Below, piece by piece: positions 14,340 to 27,139 of a stretch of DNA of 64,000 bases. Position 1 is the stretch's first letter, and every line of letters starts with the position of its first letter. The position numbers were made by a program, and so were the translations under genes. Source of the DNA: Sindora glabra (lineage: Eukaryota > Streptophyta > Magnoliopsida > Fabales > Fabaceae); assembly GCA_020226215.1 (NCBI GenBank), contig CM035226.1, positions 60,411,455-60,475,454 of the forward strand, given 5' to 3'. The notes beneath the pieces are model-generated. The model saw nothing but the letters and a program-made list of their open reading frames with translations, searched no databases and was not told the DNA's origin.

Positions 14340-15545
14340 TGATTAATCAATTATCATAGTATATATGGTTTTAATGTTGGTTTGTAAACTATTGTAAAGT
14401 TAAACAGTAATGTCAATTTTTATTCTAGGAAAATTGCCATTTATGTTTTTATAATATTAAGGGATAATATTAATTGTTGTTTACTTTCTAAAAATCAACA
14501 TTGAATAAGTAGAATAACATGTTAATTCATTTAAATAACTAATGTTGGATGTCTATTTGACCTACCCACCTATATCTCAACCCCTAATACCTTACTCATT
14601 CATCCTAAACCCTAATCCATCCCTATGCCTTAGCCCCTAGTTCCTTACTCCTTTATCCTAAATCCTAACTTTATCCTTATGTTTGTCACTTCTTTATCCT
14701 CCCATTTCCCTTGTATTCTTAATCAAATATAGACAAACAACATCTCTTATTATTCTAGAAAATCCAAATTTAAGCAACTTTAAAGAATAAGTTGAATAAT
14801 AAAATATTAAAAATATATAATGAACTAATTTTTCATGAAAGTTCATTGCATCTATAGATATTATATTCAAAAGGCTTTTCTAGAAAGTGTAACATATTGA
14901 GCTATGAGTATTAAGATAAATTTAGTGATAGAATGCTAAAAAAGATGAATAAGATTAACATTTTTGCCTTTAAAACCTATAAAATTGCATAAAAAAATAA
15001 GATCGAATAGAAAACCAATAACTAAATTGCAAAAATAAACACAAAAGAAAAAAAATCTTCATAATTATATTTTGTATTTTTTTAGTAAGTGCTAAATCTT
15101 ACATATTTACGCATAAGTTAACTTAGCTTCAATCTTGCAAAATAATTAGCAAACAAAAACATAAAATTGAAAGAGCTTTTAGATGAAATTTACAAATGGT
15201 GTCATGTTTTATTCTTTTTATTTCAAACTTGAGTTATACTTTAACCTTTTAATTTTTAATTGATGCTTATAGTCTAAGTTTTTATGTCAATTTTTGGAAT
15301 GAATCGATGTTTAAATTTAATATTAAATGTTGATTTCAAGAAAAGATTGTTATCTTTAATACAATGATGTCATCTTATTAAGTAATATTTAACATTAGTT
15401 ACAACATAAAAATTAATTTCATAATATAATATATAAATATCTTTTAATAAAAAGAATTTTCTTTTATTATAGGCAACTTTTTCTATAACCATTTTGAAAC
15501 AATGGTCAAATACAACATATATATTGTACTAAAAATAATTCAATT
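14340..15545. mobile_element. Possible small non-autonomous DNA element
   Basis: Both flanks (about 14,340-14,560 and 15,240-15,545) carry dispersed copies of TTGATT/AATCAAC/TGTCAAT-type motifs in both orientations, and the middle (14,820-15,240) resembles about 1,540-1,980. This arrangement is typical of deleted CACTA-type elements with subterminal repeats. Terminal inverted repeats and target duplications were not found, so limits are approximate. Confidence 0.25.
14560..14720 (+). repeat. C-rich degenerate CCCTAA-like stretch
   Basis: A pyrimidine-rich segment contains CCCCTAATACC, CCTAAACCCTAATCC, CCCCTAG and CCTAAATCCTAAC at irregular spacing. It resembles scattered plant telomere-type (CCCTAAA) units but is not a regular array. 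Confidence 0.3.
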
Positions 15546-15624
15546 ATACATATCATATGCATTAAAAATTACAATTTCTAGTTTATATCAAATATATATA
15601 TCAAATAAGAATCCAAAAACACAA

Positions 15625-15626
<2 letters not shown>

Positions 15627-15687
<61 letters not shown>

Positions 15688-15724
15688 TATATATATATAT
15701 ATATATATATATCATATATATATA
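15627..15724. repeat. (AT)n microsatellite with two interruptions
   Basis: About 98 bp of alternating AT/TA broken twice by a C. The long Tyr/Ile open frames across it on both strands are artefacts of the repeat. Confidence 0.97.
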
Positions 15725-17059
15725 GGCAATAATATTATATGTTTTGAGTTTAAATCTTGTAAAAAAAACACCAATATTATTTTGTAAATTGATCTTTTTT
15801 ATTTTTTCCATACAAGTTACTTTAAATAAATTAGTAGCATTAAAATTCTTTTTTTCTTTACAACATTTTTCTTTTATAATTGAATAGAAGAAACCGTAAT
15901 AAATTAAATATAAATGAAACATATGAGAAAAGAGATAATTTATTATGAAAACCAATTCTATAATTTTATTTATTTCTATATTAGTACATGAATATATACA
16001 AAGAAAAAATTGTTATTTATAATAAATAAAAAAATTTTCATTTATAATAAATATACATGGCATCCTTGCATAAATTAAAAGGAAAAATTATTATCTTTTA
16101 CTTATAATTCCTTCATATTGCTTTATTGCTTCATTTATTGTAGGCCATTGATTATCCTTATTTTTCAATGCGAGGACATGTGAGTTGCTTGTTCCATGTC
16201 TCAAATTTGGTAATAAATGGTTTGTGCCATGTTAATCAATTCTATGCATTGCCAGGCTATTGTTCTAGAATTTCTCAAAGTTTCATGCATTAATGTAGAA
16301 TATGGTAGTGCAAATTTTGAGTCATAGTAAGATTATGGAGCATTAAAAACTTATATGTTTATAAACCATGTCTTTTATGTTGGGGAAAAACATAGTTTAT
16401 AAAGTTGTGATTTTTTATGGTCCATAATCTAACTGTAATACATAATTTCTACACAACCATATTTTACGTTTATACATGAAAAATATTCCGTAATAATAGC
16501 CTACAAAGGATAGTACCAATTGGTACAACATAAGGATGAATTGTTTTACCAAGTTTGAGATAGCATATAGAATAATCGACATGTCTCAATTCTCATATTA
16601 AAATACATTAATAGTCACAGGCACATACTAAATGAAGAAATTAACAACTTCATTAGACACAAAATTAATAGAATGAAGCACTTCAGAAGCTCTCTTTTTG
16701 ATGAAAAGAAAGCTATCTTTAGAGATCACCAATTTGTTTCAAATAGGTAGGGAGAGCCTTGATTATAGGGTAAGAGCAAATCATTAGACATTAATTATTT
16801 GTTTAAAATTGATATCATAAATTTAGCCATTTTTATAATTATGATGTGTTATAATGTTGATTAAGTACTAAAATGATATGTAAACTATTGATAAACTACT
16901 ACAATGATTGAAAATGACTCATTAAAAATAAACTAATGTTGTAATTTCAAGTTAAAAAACTATCATGATGATTGGAATGGACTTGAATGATGTTCATAAA
17001 AAACAACTGACACTTTAAGTTCCTTCATTAATTCCATTAATGAAGTCATCTTTAGTTTC
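15725..17059. other. AT-rich sequence, no gene recognised
   Basis: No coding similarity, terminal repeats or RNA gene seen. About 16,780-17,000 again has recurring TTGAT/ATCAA-type motifs like the putative subterminal regions elsewhere in the first 22 kb. Confidence 0.4.
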
Positions 17060-17210
17060 ATTCATTTAGACTTCTTTAATTTCTTTCACTTAAATTTTCT
17101 TAGTTTCATTCATTTAAACTTTTTCACAAATTCATTCATTTATATGTCTTCATTTCTTCTATTTCATTCATTTAAATTATCATAAATTCATTCATTTAAA
17201 CATCTATAAA
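17060..17210 (+). repeat. Degenerate TTCATTCATTTAAA tandem repeat
   Basis: Five or so imperfect copies of a unit close to TTCATTCATTTAAA, separated by related T-rich spacers. Confidence 0.7.
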
Positions 17211-17489
17211 TTACGAGAAAAATACCATTATATTAGACATCAGTTAATAATAAAAATTAACATTTTTGGGTTTTTCATTTACTTTTCAAAGGCCTTTCAG
17301 TTTTTATAAATTTCTTTAAATAACTAAATATGAAAAAAAATTATTTTTGAATCAATTTAACATAAATTGTTATATTTGTTTCAATATATCTTCTTTCTAT
17401 TAATCTATGCAATTCAATTACCTAATATAGAATTTTAGGTAAAAATAACATATGGATGAGTAAAGAAAAGTAATTTTACAAATTTAAAT

Positions 17490-17571
17490 TTTTTTAATTA
17501 TTATTGCTCTATTTATAATAAAATTATAAATAAATTTTTAATTATTATTGCTCTATTTATAATAAAATTAT
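17490..17571 (+). repeat. Short tandem duplication, about 46 bp unit
   Basis: The segment around TTTTTAATTATTATTGCTC, continuing through CTATTTATAATAAAATTAT, occurs twice back to back with very few differences. Confidence 0.85.
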
Positions 17572-17809
17572 TAATAGATAAGTAAAGGGAAATAATATCT
17601 ATGTAAAATTATACAAATAACTACACTAAATCAATAAAAAAAACTACATATCTACATATAAATATACAAAAACATAAAAAAAACCACTATGTATCAAAAT
17701 ATTCATCAATGATGTAAACTTCAACATTTTTATCTAAATTTCTCCTATTTAATTACTTATAGGAAATAAAAAAGTATATAATGGGAGAAGAGGATGGAAG
17801 TAGCTGAGA

Positions 17810-17814
17810 GATCA
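17810..17814. repeat. Target-site duplication GATCA (left)
   Basis: Identical to 21,266-21,270 on the other side of the solo LTR. Confidence 0.85.
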
Positions 17815-20800
17815 TGTAATACCCCTAAAAGAAACAAGGAAATTTAAATTAAATTTATTAGATGTTGTTATGAATTAGTAAATTTGAAAAAATTATATAA
17901 AGATCCCATAGGAAAATTTCATTGTTGAAAGCTCAAAAATTGACATTCTAAGTTCAAATTTTCAATATTCTAATTCGAACTATTTGATTTTGATTTGAAT
18001 TGATTTTGGCCAATTTTTGAAAGACTATCTATAATTTTTATATGATTAAGCTCAAAAAAAATTCTAAAAGGAAATATCAAATAGAAGACTCCCTAAGTAG
18101 TTAATCGGATAGCATATTCAGGTGAGATTTGGGCATATTATAAAGGAAATTGGGATATGCGTCTAATTAAAATTTTTATGAGAAATTTATTACAAATTAA
18201 TATGAGTAAAAAATTTAGAAATAATGAAAGGAACCATTAGAAAAGAATCAGGTAATTTTATTTTCTTATGGACTCATTAGTATTGATTTTTAAAGGCCTA
18301 AATGAAATTCCAAAAGGGCCTACAAGGAAGTTAGGATGCAAATATCATTAAATCAAAAGTTAAGGGTGCAAAAATTACAATTTGTACAAATTTAATTAGT
18401 TCAAAAGTGATAAAAGGGTAGAAGGGACAACAAGCACACTAGCTGCCCACCTTCCAAAAAGGGGAGAAATTTGGCAAAAATTGATTGCTTATAAGGTTAT
18501 ATAAAAGGAATTTAGCCAAAATCTTCATATTTCCTCAAAGAGAAACTGTGGATATAGAGAGTTGAAGACAAGGATTTTTATACTTTAATTAAGTGAAGAA
18601 ATATTGGAAGAAAACTTACAAAAAAGAATCTTTGCATCTTTACAACTGATTACTGTCCTTGGAAGTGAAGATAAGAGAGTAAAAAGAGAAGGTTAGTGGA
18701 AATTCTCATTCATCCCTTAAAAATTTGATTTTAAGCATTTTTAAGTTTTTTATAGTGTTATATTATGATTTGGATTTTTTTGGAATTTTTTAGATATTTT
18801 TAAGACAAATATTCATGAAAATATATGAATTAAGCTCAAATAGGGGACTAGGTTCCACCTCTTCTATTTCTGCAATTTTGACCAATTCATTAATGGTTAA
18901 AAATTGTGGAAAAATATGTTTTGGAGACCTTTAGATGTTAGAAAACTAATGGCATAAGTTTCATCAAAATCAGAGTCGTTTTAAGTACCGAAAGGGTCTA
19001 ATTCCGAAGTGGCTCTAGTGTTATTAAAAAATAGCAACATTAGATGGATGGATTTTTATGACCAATAAGATCATGAGATTTTATATAATATAATTTTTCA
19101 TCAATTAAATAAAATGTTGCCAACATCATATATTTATTTGGCAAGTTTTTGAGTTTGTTTATATATTTTAAAAATTCACCTTTTTGAAGACTATTGGTGC
19201 TGCCTTATTTTATTTACTATGGACTAGGGCTACATGAATAGTCCCTAGGAAGCTTGAAATTGTGTCAAAAAATTGATATTTTACAAAATATATATGTTAA
19301 ATATATTGTTGCCTATTTTGGAGATTTATAAAAATGGTTTAGATACTCGAAAGAAATTTATTATAAAAATTGGCAGCTTAGTAGGATAGTAATTTTATAG
19401 AACTCTTACAATTAGTTGGTAACTATTTTGGGCCTACCCTATGAAATGTGATAATGAGATGCATGGTTGATATATTATGTTGAAACAATATATTTGAAGT
19501 ATATTCATATCATCAGAATCTAATACTTTGATTATTTCATACTTTGAATTGGAAAAGTTGTCATATGTAAAAATTTCATATTTTTTTCAATGCTAAATTT
19601 GAAACAATGAAGGGTATGATGGTTTAAGATAAATAAATAGTATCAAATAAGTTTTTCTAAAGCTTTAAACTATAATATGTTCATCTATGCAAGTTTAATT
19701 TTAAATTACCATAGAATGGTATGTTTCTAGCTTCCTAGTTTTGACTTAAGCAAGAGAAATAATTAGTATTCTTGTATTCATAATGTTATTATAAATGGTT
19801 GTAAACTAGGAAGATGAGAAAAGAGTGAATTGAACAATCCTAGGCTTCCATAGTAAATGCACCTTATCAGGTGAATATATATCTCACCCCTAATTTTATC
19901 TTGATAAAAGATGATTTAAATATTATGAATTATATCTTCTTATCAATAGTTTGAATTTTATATTTATGCATATATATCTGCACCCATGCATAAATTTAGT
20001 TTCATAATATAAGTACAAATAATAATTAATTGGAGTGCGTAGTGAAAGTATAATAGTAATGAGTAGTATAGATGGGTTGTGATCAAATTCAATTATATTT
20101 GTATAGTAGTGTTTATACTACTACATGCTTGATACTATCAAGTGATGAATTAGTTATTTCACATTGATGATTTATAAATAATTGAGAAATGAGAGTTAAA
20201 TTCTTATGTGTACATTATCTATGAAACCTGCTATGGATGATATTAGAAAGTTTGAATTGTAATAGAGTAGTGACATTGGAAATTGGGACTATAATGGGTC
20301 AATGCTCTGAGAACCAGATGGAAAATTTCGAGAAAACCATGTGAGAATGATATAAAAATAATTAGGAAATAAAAAAGATGGATACATACGCAATTATCAT
20401 AAATGATTACATACTATGATGTACTATTAGAACTTTGCTTGTGATTAGATACTAATGTTTGACATGATTACAAATACTTAATGTGATTATGATGATCTAT
20501 TATGTTTGAACCATAATGGTTTTTTATGATTGTGATGTCTACTTGGAATGGGTAGCATGTGGATGATAACAATTTAGTATACCAGTGAATGGTTAAGAGT
20601 ACTATGATCTACAATATGAGAAATAAAATCTAGTTATGTGCAGGTGCACATAAAACTTGAGGTTTGGTGCTATGTAATTTAGAGATCCAAGGACATAGGT
20701 TTGTGATTAGATTTCATTTAAAACATGATTAGTATATAACTTTACAAATATATAAAGTTAGATCTCCTGCAAAGTAATGGTAGATATATACTTATTGAGT

Positions 20801-21265
20801 TTTTATAACTCATTTTACTTTATTTTTAATATTTTCAGGTAAAGACAAGTGCCTTTAAGGTTTATTGCATTTATGGAGATTCAAAATCGCTTGAAATGAA
20901 AGATTTGATAGCTGGGGTTAACTTAAATTAGGATTAGCATTTAAAATAGAGATGTGACTGATCTAGCAATTATTGTGTTGAATTTGTATTTGTTATTTAT
21001 CTTAAGATTGTATAGTATTATGTGTATGATGATGTTGTCAGATTAGGAAATAAAATAAGTTTTGTATTTTAAGGCATATGACTTTCAAGAAGTGTCTAAA
21101 AATAGGGGAGACTCTATCTATTTTTCTGTAAAAATTTTAAAGTAAAATTTGAGTTTCCCTTGGAAATCTAGAAATTCTCGTTGGATAGTTAGAGTAATAA
21201 GTGTTATGGCTAGTGGAAGCCGGTAACAGAATCCACGTCGATCACGATTAAGTTGGGTCATGACA
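17815..21265 (+). mobile_element. Solo LTR, 3,451 bp, Tekay/Del-like
   Basis: The unit starts TGTAATACCCCTAAAAG and ends AAGTTGGGTCATGACA, so it has the TG...CA ends of an LTR. It is flanked on both sides by the identical pentamer GATCA (17,810-17,814 and 21,266-21,270), the 5-bp duplication expected for an LTR retrotransposon. No PBS, PPT or coding sequence was seen inside, so it is a solo LTR left by recombination between the two LTRs of a full element. Length and the TGTAAT-CCC start are typical of plant Ty3/gypsy chromovirus LTRs of the Tekay/Del group; that lineage call is inference. The exact duplication argues against later rearrangement of the borders. Confidence 0.85.
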
Positions 21266-21270
21266 GATCA
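21266..21270. repeat. Target-site duplication GATCA (right)
   Basis: Identical to 17,810-17,814. Confidence 0.85.
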
Positions 21271-21984
21271 ATAATAATTATCATTCACTAACTTTTCCAT
21301 TCCATTTTTACATCATAGGAAATGAGGGAGTATGCAATAGAAGAGAAACGAAGGTTAAGATTTTTCTATTATAAATTTTCTCGTTGAAAATGAAAAAAGA
21401 GATCAATAGTAACATTATGTACTAAACTTATCATACTTGAAAGCATATTGGAGAGATGTTTGAAGAGTTCATATGGAAAGTTAGAGTTCAAGTGAAAATT
21501 TATAGGAAAAAAATATACATTAGTTATTAAACAAAATTGACATCTTATGATTTTGCTGTTCTAAAGTGACTAATTAAATGCCTTTTAAACATGGCTATTA
21601 ACAAGAATCGATATTCTAAGCTTTTGTCATTTCTAATGAAACTTTTGAAATACCTTTTATACGATGATTATTGACTAGAATCAACATTTTATAATTTTGT
21701 AGTTTCTAATAAGACTTTTGAAATTCATTTTAGATGACAATTATATTTAAAATTAATGGTGTAAGTTTTTAAGCAATGTTTAGACATCGATCATATTACT
21801 ATCAGTTGTTTTAAGCTTTCATATAATTTCAAAAGTGTCACGCATCAAAATAAAAATTAATTTTATCATAAACAAATGTCAATCAACTAACGTAAATTAT
21901 TAATTTTGTATTGGTGTATTATGGTATTTAATGTTAAAGGGGTACTACATCTTATGTTTTAGTTATAGATGATTACATTCCTGT
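21271..21984. other. AT-rich sequence, no gene recognised
   Basis: No coding similarity. From about 21,530 short motifs around ATTGACATC, AATCGAT and AATCAAC recur, similar to the possible subterminal regions noted at 2.0-2.35, 8.0-8.4 and 15.2-15.5 kb. Confidence 0.35.
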
Positions 21985-22190
21985 AATGGCATTATTTGAT
22001 TTATTTGTGTTGATTAAGACTCAACTTAATAGTGAACATGCTAAAACTATCATGGGTTCTCTTGGTTTTATCATTGTAAAGATAATTGGGATTTAACATT
22101 ATGTTGCCAATGCTTGGGTGCTTTGGATTCACCAAGATATCCATTTAGTGATTCAAGGTAAAGACATCACCAACCTTAGCATGTTGCTAA
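21985..22190 (+). pseudogene. LINE (L1-type) endonuclease fragment
   Basis: In the frame starting near 21,998 the sequence reads DLFVLIKTQLNSEHAK, then GSLGF, one stop, and NAWVLWIHQDIHLVI. This follows the N-terminal apurinic-like endonuclease domain of plant L1 retrotransposons, where a D-I-x-x-L-x-E-T motif is followed by a Leu-Gly-Phe block and a G-G-x-W-x-L-W block. The catalytic Glu of the E-T motif is Lys here (codon 22,016-22,018). Only about 65 residues survive and no LINE reverse transcriptase follows. Confidence 0.55.
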
Positions 22191-22559
22191 GCAGGAATGA
22201 TATGTAATATTTTTTATGATCGGCCTTACCCATGTGATTTTCATGAATAAATGACATATTTTATCTTTATGTTTTCATTGTATATTAAGCTTAGGAACTT
22301 TTTCCATTTTTTTGAATGAAGGCTTGTGATGCCTCACTTTAAATGCATTTTTTCTCATGTTGATTGCTTTGATGAACGTAACCTTCAATTCTTCCACTCT
22401 TATTAATATTATTCATGATGTTAAGTTATTTAAACTTCTTTTTTCCATTTATAAACTAATGTTGGTACTCATTATTTCCATATATTGCATTCATAGCTCT
22501 ATCCTAAGAATATCCAAATCTTTTTAAGTTTTTTTCCATTTTGCTTTCTTTACCATCTT

Positions 22560-23740
22560 TCTCTATAATGGCTTCTAATTATTTTAATGGTTCTAAAAAT
22601 GCTTCACTCAAACCTTTAGGCTAAAAAACTTTCACAAAATTTATGATGCAATTTTGTATAATGATAAATCTCTTTGTGCATCCAAAAGTGTTAGATTAAA
22701 ATGCCTTTCATCAAATATTATCAAATTTATTTGTAAACCTAAAGGCTAAGGGGATCATTATATGTGAAAATGGCTATTCAAATGCCTAAATTGTTATTAA
22801 GAAAAGAAGGATAAATAGAAAGAAACTACTAATATCTCTTCCAATCTTCCAATGAGGAGGCTAATAGTAGTACTACTTTAACAATCCCAAGAAACTTTGA
22901 AGTGGGTGTCTTTTTTATGGCTATCCTTTTAGGTGACCTAAAAATAGATGATAAGTTAATGGAAGAGGTACATTCTAAAGTGATTAACCTTTATCATTTT
23001 TATATTAAATATAAAGATACTAACTTTAGTCAATGGAAGAAGCTACAAGCATTGATTGTTGATAAAGAGACATAGGTTAAAAGAACACATAAAATTGTAT
23101 TTAATTTGAGACATTCTAAAAATGTTTTTGATGAAAATTTTGGAAAGCAAAAGCTATTGCTTAATAAGGCTTTGAATAAATTAGCCATGTTAAAGGTTGA
23201 TTTTATAGAATTAGATGACGTGTTGGTTAGTATGAAGAAATTACATTCTGAGATACTCCATAAGTATAAATCACATCGGCAGGAGAAGCAGAAATGCATT
23301 ATTTAGTGGAAAGATTTTATGAGGGATAAAATTGAAGAGTTCCTAAAGGAATATCATGTTCTTTATAGTTGTGCTAGTGACAATGTTCTTAGATTAATGG
23401 GAGAGCTTTATAAAGCATAAAGAACCACTAAGAGTTAGAAGAGGTAGAGGCAAGTACTTTCTAAGCAATTATAAAAAAAAAAAAGAGAGAAAGATTATGA
23501 AGCTTTGGTGAATAAATAGAGTTGGAAGCCAATGCTAAGGCTTAAAGATTTATGCAATTGAGGGTAATCTTCCTTTTGGCCCATTTAATATTTGTTACAA
23601 TATTAAGACCATAGCATAAAGACTAAATGTAACCTGTGTAGCACTACATCATGACACTTTTATTGAGAAGCCCCTTATAAAAAAATTGACAAGAAGGATG
23701 CTAAAGAAAAATCTCCTTTTGTTAAGGATTTTTTTTTAAT
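22560..23740 (+). pseudogene. Coiled-coil reading frame, probably retroelement-derived
   Basis: A broken plus-strand frame starts at ATG 22,568. Its best part is 22,925-23,410, including the open piece 23,106-23,306, rich in Leu, Lys and Glu with a coiled-coil look (LNKALNKLAMLKVDFIELD). Two TAG stops interrupt this part, at positions where Gln or Trp would fit. The frame continues with Lys/Glu-rich pieces to about 23,740. No zinc knuckle or enzyme motif is seen. It could be an ORF1 or gag of a Tat/Ogre-like or other retroelement, or a decayed host gene. Confidence 0.35.
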
Positions 23741-24179
23741 TTACATACTTGCATATGCTATAAATAGAACTTACTTGAATTTGTATATTTTACAATTGTG
23801 CATTTTGTATTGAAAGAAAAAGTATATTTTTAATTAGGTTATAATGGCTTTACTAATAAAGGAATTCATAGGGATAATACCACTTTACATACTTAAAATT
23901 AATGAGGGTAGTTTCTAAACCATTTTTAAGATTAAGTAAGACATAATATTCACTATAATTTACTTAACTAACTATACAAGAGTCTTCTCACTTTGGTGTA
24001 AACTTTGAAGTATGTAAACCCTTTAGGATATATTTTATGGCTTTTAAGACTTAGTCATCTTCTTGGAAATTTCAAGACATAGTATATTTTGATAAGCTTT
24101 AGTAATCCTTTTAACACATACAACATTTGGCTTTTAGGCTCTGTGCCTCTTTTCTTCCATTATTTTAACCCAAAGTGAT

Positions 24180-27139
24180 TGAAGGTCCTATACATCTACT
24201 TCTATAACTAACCATGAGCTATATATTGCTAATTTTGCTAGTATCATCACCTTTATCTTATAAACTAAGGAGAATGGTGTTACTTGTGTTAGCCTCTTTT
24301 TAGCTATTTTATAGGCCTATACAACTTTTTATAAATGACTTGCCTATTTTTTATAGTTGTTTTTGACCAATTTAGTCAAGATTATCATCAAGGTTTTATT
24401 TATTACCTTAACATGTCTACTTCTTTGTGGATAGTAAGAACTCAATCTATCATGAATTATTTTCTACTTTTTTGTTAAAATCCTAACTTGATGAAAAAGG
24501 AGTCATTATCGAAGGTTTTTTTTTGTGATTTTGATCCTGTATATGATATTTTCTTTCATAAAGTTTGCCACTACTTCACCCTATGTTGACCTCAAAGCCA
24601 CAACATCTGCCCATTTAGTGAAAAGCTTTATTGTTAGTTGCATCTATGTTTTAAAACATGATATTAGCCTTATAGGGTTGATAAGATTAAATGCCTAGAA
24701 GTGCTTAGTGCATGAAGTTCAACAATAGGAGTATGAATTAGGTTCTTATAGATTTGACAAGGTTTAAATTAATGAACATAGGTTAGAGCATCTTGCTTTA
24801 TAGTATACCAATAATAGCTTAGGCGGAAATGCTTATTGTGCAACTTTCTTGTACTTTATTCCCCATAATCTCCTTAATGTACCTTTTTAAGTATAAGTTG
24901 TAGCTCTTCTTTATTTAAGCATTTCCTTATTTTTCACCCCTTTCCTGTATAGTATCCTATCTTTCACAAAGTTACTTGTTGCTTCCTTTTTTATCTTGTT
25001 AGTTTTTTTTAAGTCAATAGAAAGATTTCTCTCTAGGAGGTACTATAAGTACCACTTTCTCTAATCCCTCTCTGTAATGATTCTTGCCCCAAATCATTGG
25101 GTGGTACATCTTGTACAAGAGGCTTCAAAGGTATTGTAGTATGCTTTTATAATAAGCTAAAAGTGTTTCTAGCGTAGTATCTTTTTATGGAAGGGTGATT
25201 TTTCTTTACCATAGTTGTCTTCATGCACTATTAACATTATAGTCTTCTCATGTTCTTTTGTGATGCATTTAATTATGATCTTTTTAGGACTGCATTTATT
25301 ATTCATCAATTGATAGTCTTGAAGAATTTTCATTGGAATTGTTTCTAGATTTCTTAATTCTTTTAGGATAAAAGCTCTCCTATCATCCTAAGTTTCACAC
25401 AAACTTTTTTAATGGTGTGGGGACTATTGACATAGCTTAATAATTCCACCATCATTTTGAGTTGCCATAATTACCTTTAATATGACTAGTACATTTGCTT
25501 GTTTTTTTTCCTCGTTACGCATGTAAGAAGATGATCTTTTTAAAATTTTCCATTAGATCGTGTGTTACTTCTTTGTATTCTACCAATTTCCTTCTCCTAA
25601 TTCTTTGGCACTTTGCTTTACTATTAATGTAAGGGAAGTCTAACTTGTAGGACATAACATAAATTCTACTATTAAGATCTTTTTGAATGACTTGACCCTT
25701 CCTATTTGAGTGGATGATGATTTGTCAAAATACATTTTCCTCAGTCATGGTATTTCACACAAGGTAGTTATTTGCTCACAAACTACATTCACTACTTCAT
25801 GTATACCCCTAGGAACTTCTTCTATGATAAGCTCATAATTTGCCACCAAGAATTAAGCTAATAAATTAGCTAGAGCTTAAATTTTCGTTGTCTTGGTATT
25901 AATTGTTTGAATTTTGAATTCACTAATCATCAATATTTATTTTGCCATCTTCCTTATTAGTGCTGGTCATTGTTAAAGAAATTTTATAGGATCCAATAGT
26001 GTTACCAATTAAACCTAATGGACTAAAAAGTAATAGTGAAATTTTTGAGTAGCATAGACAAAGGCAAGGTAGTGTTTTTCCACTAGAGAATACCACTTTT
26101 TGGCCTTTTAAACAAACTGCTAAGATAGTGAATAGACTTTTCAAGCCCTTCTAGTTCTTGAGCTAAAAACATGCCAATAACATGAATAAAATTGTGTTAA
26201 GATGGAAATGAGTTTTAAAGTGAAAGGCATATTGTATTAAAGAGTGACTGTAACATAAATAGAACCACTAACTTATAAAATTTTCTCAAATGCTTATGGT
26301 GCCTTCCTTTCCAATCAAAGTTGGCATTCTGCTTTAGGAGAGATTTGAAGGGGTGAATTAATTCTACTAATGCTAGGATGAACCTTTTGATGTAGGATAT
26401 TTTTCCTATAAAGGATCTGAGCTCTTTAAGATTCACTATCTTTAATATTTTTCTTATTACTTCAATTTTACTTTTATCTACCTCAATACATTCTTTACAG
26501 ACTTTACAACGTAAGAATGTTTTTGAAGAAAGTTTGAAAACTCATTTCTTTTAAGTTAAGTTTATGTTGGCATTTTCTGCTTCTCGTAAAGAATCACCTG
26601 AGGTGTTTGAGATGGTCTTCTTTCTTTTTACTCCTAATTGTTAAGTTATCCATATAATCTTTAATAAAATCATGTAAAATATCATGACATATGGTAATCA
26701 TGGTCCTTTGGTAAGTTATTCTAGCATTTTTTAGGCCAATAGTCATGATTATGTAATAAAAATTACCCATAAGTGTTTTGAAAGTGATTTTTGTAACATC
26801 TAGTTGGTGCCTTAGAATTTCCTTATAGCCACTAAAATAGTCTGCAAAAGAGGATATTTCATGACCTGCTGTGGAGTCAACTAAAGTATTGAATAGGGTA
26901 ATAGAAAATCATCCTTCAAATAAAACTTGTTAAGATCTTTAAAATTTACACAGATTTAGATTTGGCCATTCTCTTTCCTGACATGGACTATGTTAGATGA
27001 CCAAACAAGGAGTTTGATTAGTTTTATGAAAACTAACTTTGAAGACCTTTTTACCTCTATCTTTATTTAAGCATTCACATTGGGGTGAGACTACCTTGGA
27101 TGTTGCTTTATAGGCTTCATTATTAGAGTTAAAGTTAGA
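24180..27139 (-). pseudogene. Ty3/gypsy pol remnant (RT, RNase H, integrase)
   Basis: Read on the minus strand, the pol order survives with many stops and frameshifts. The N-terminal reverse transcriptase part is at 27,100-26,930 (SSNIVHVRKENGQI, then ICVNFKDLNK). The palm follows with DYMDNLTIRSKKK at 26,656-26,615, so the family Y-x-D-D box is YMDN and the second catalytic Asp is lost. The block NLKELRSFIGKISYIKRFI lies at 26,433-26,377. An RNase H-like stretch follows at about 26,150-25,920. Integrase is at about 24,450-24,200, with SSYYPQ and TPFSLVY, and Lys where the catalytic Glu belongs (24,407-24,409). Gag and protease are missing. The upstream edge stops at 27,139, where the Athila-like LTR begins, so that insertion probably truncated it. 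The lineage looks closest to Tat/Athila-type pol. Confidence 0.8.

Noticed and set aside
14560..14720. Interstitial telomere
   Set aside because: CCCTAA-like units are too irregular and few for a telomeric array.
15502..15955. Overlapping Tyr/Ile-repeat open frames on both strands
   Set aside because: They are translations of the (AT)n microsatellite.
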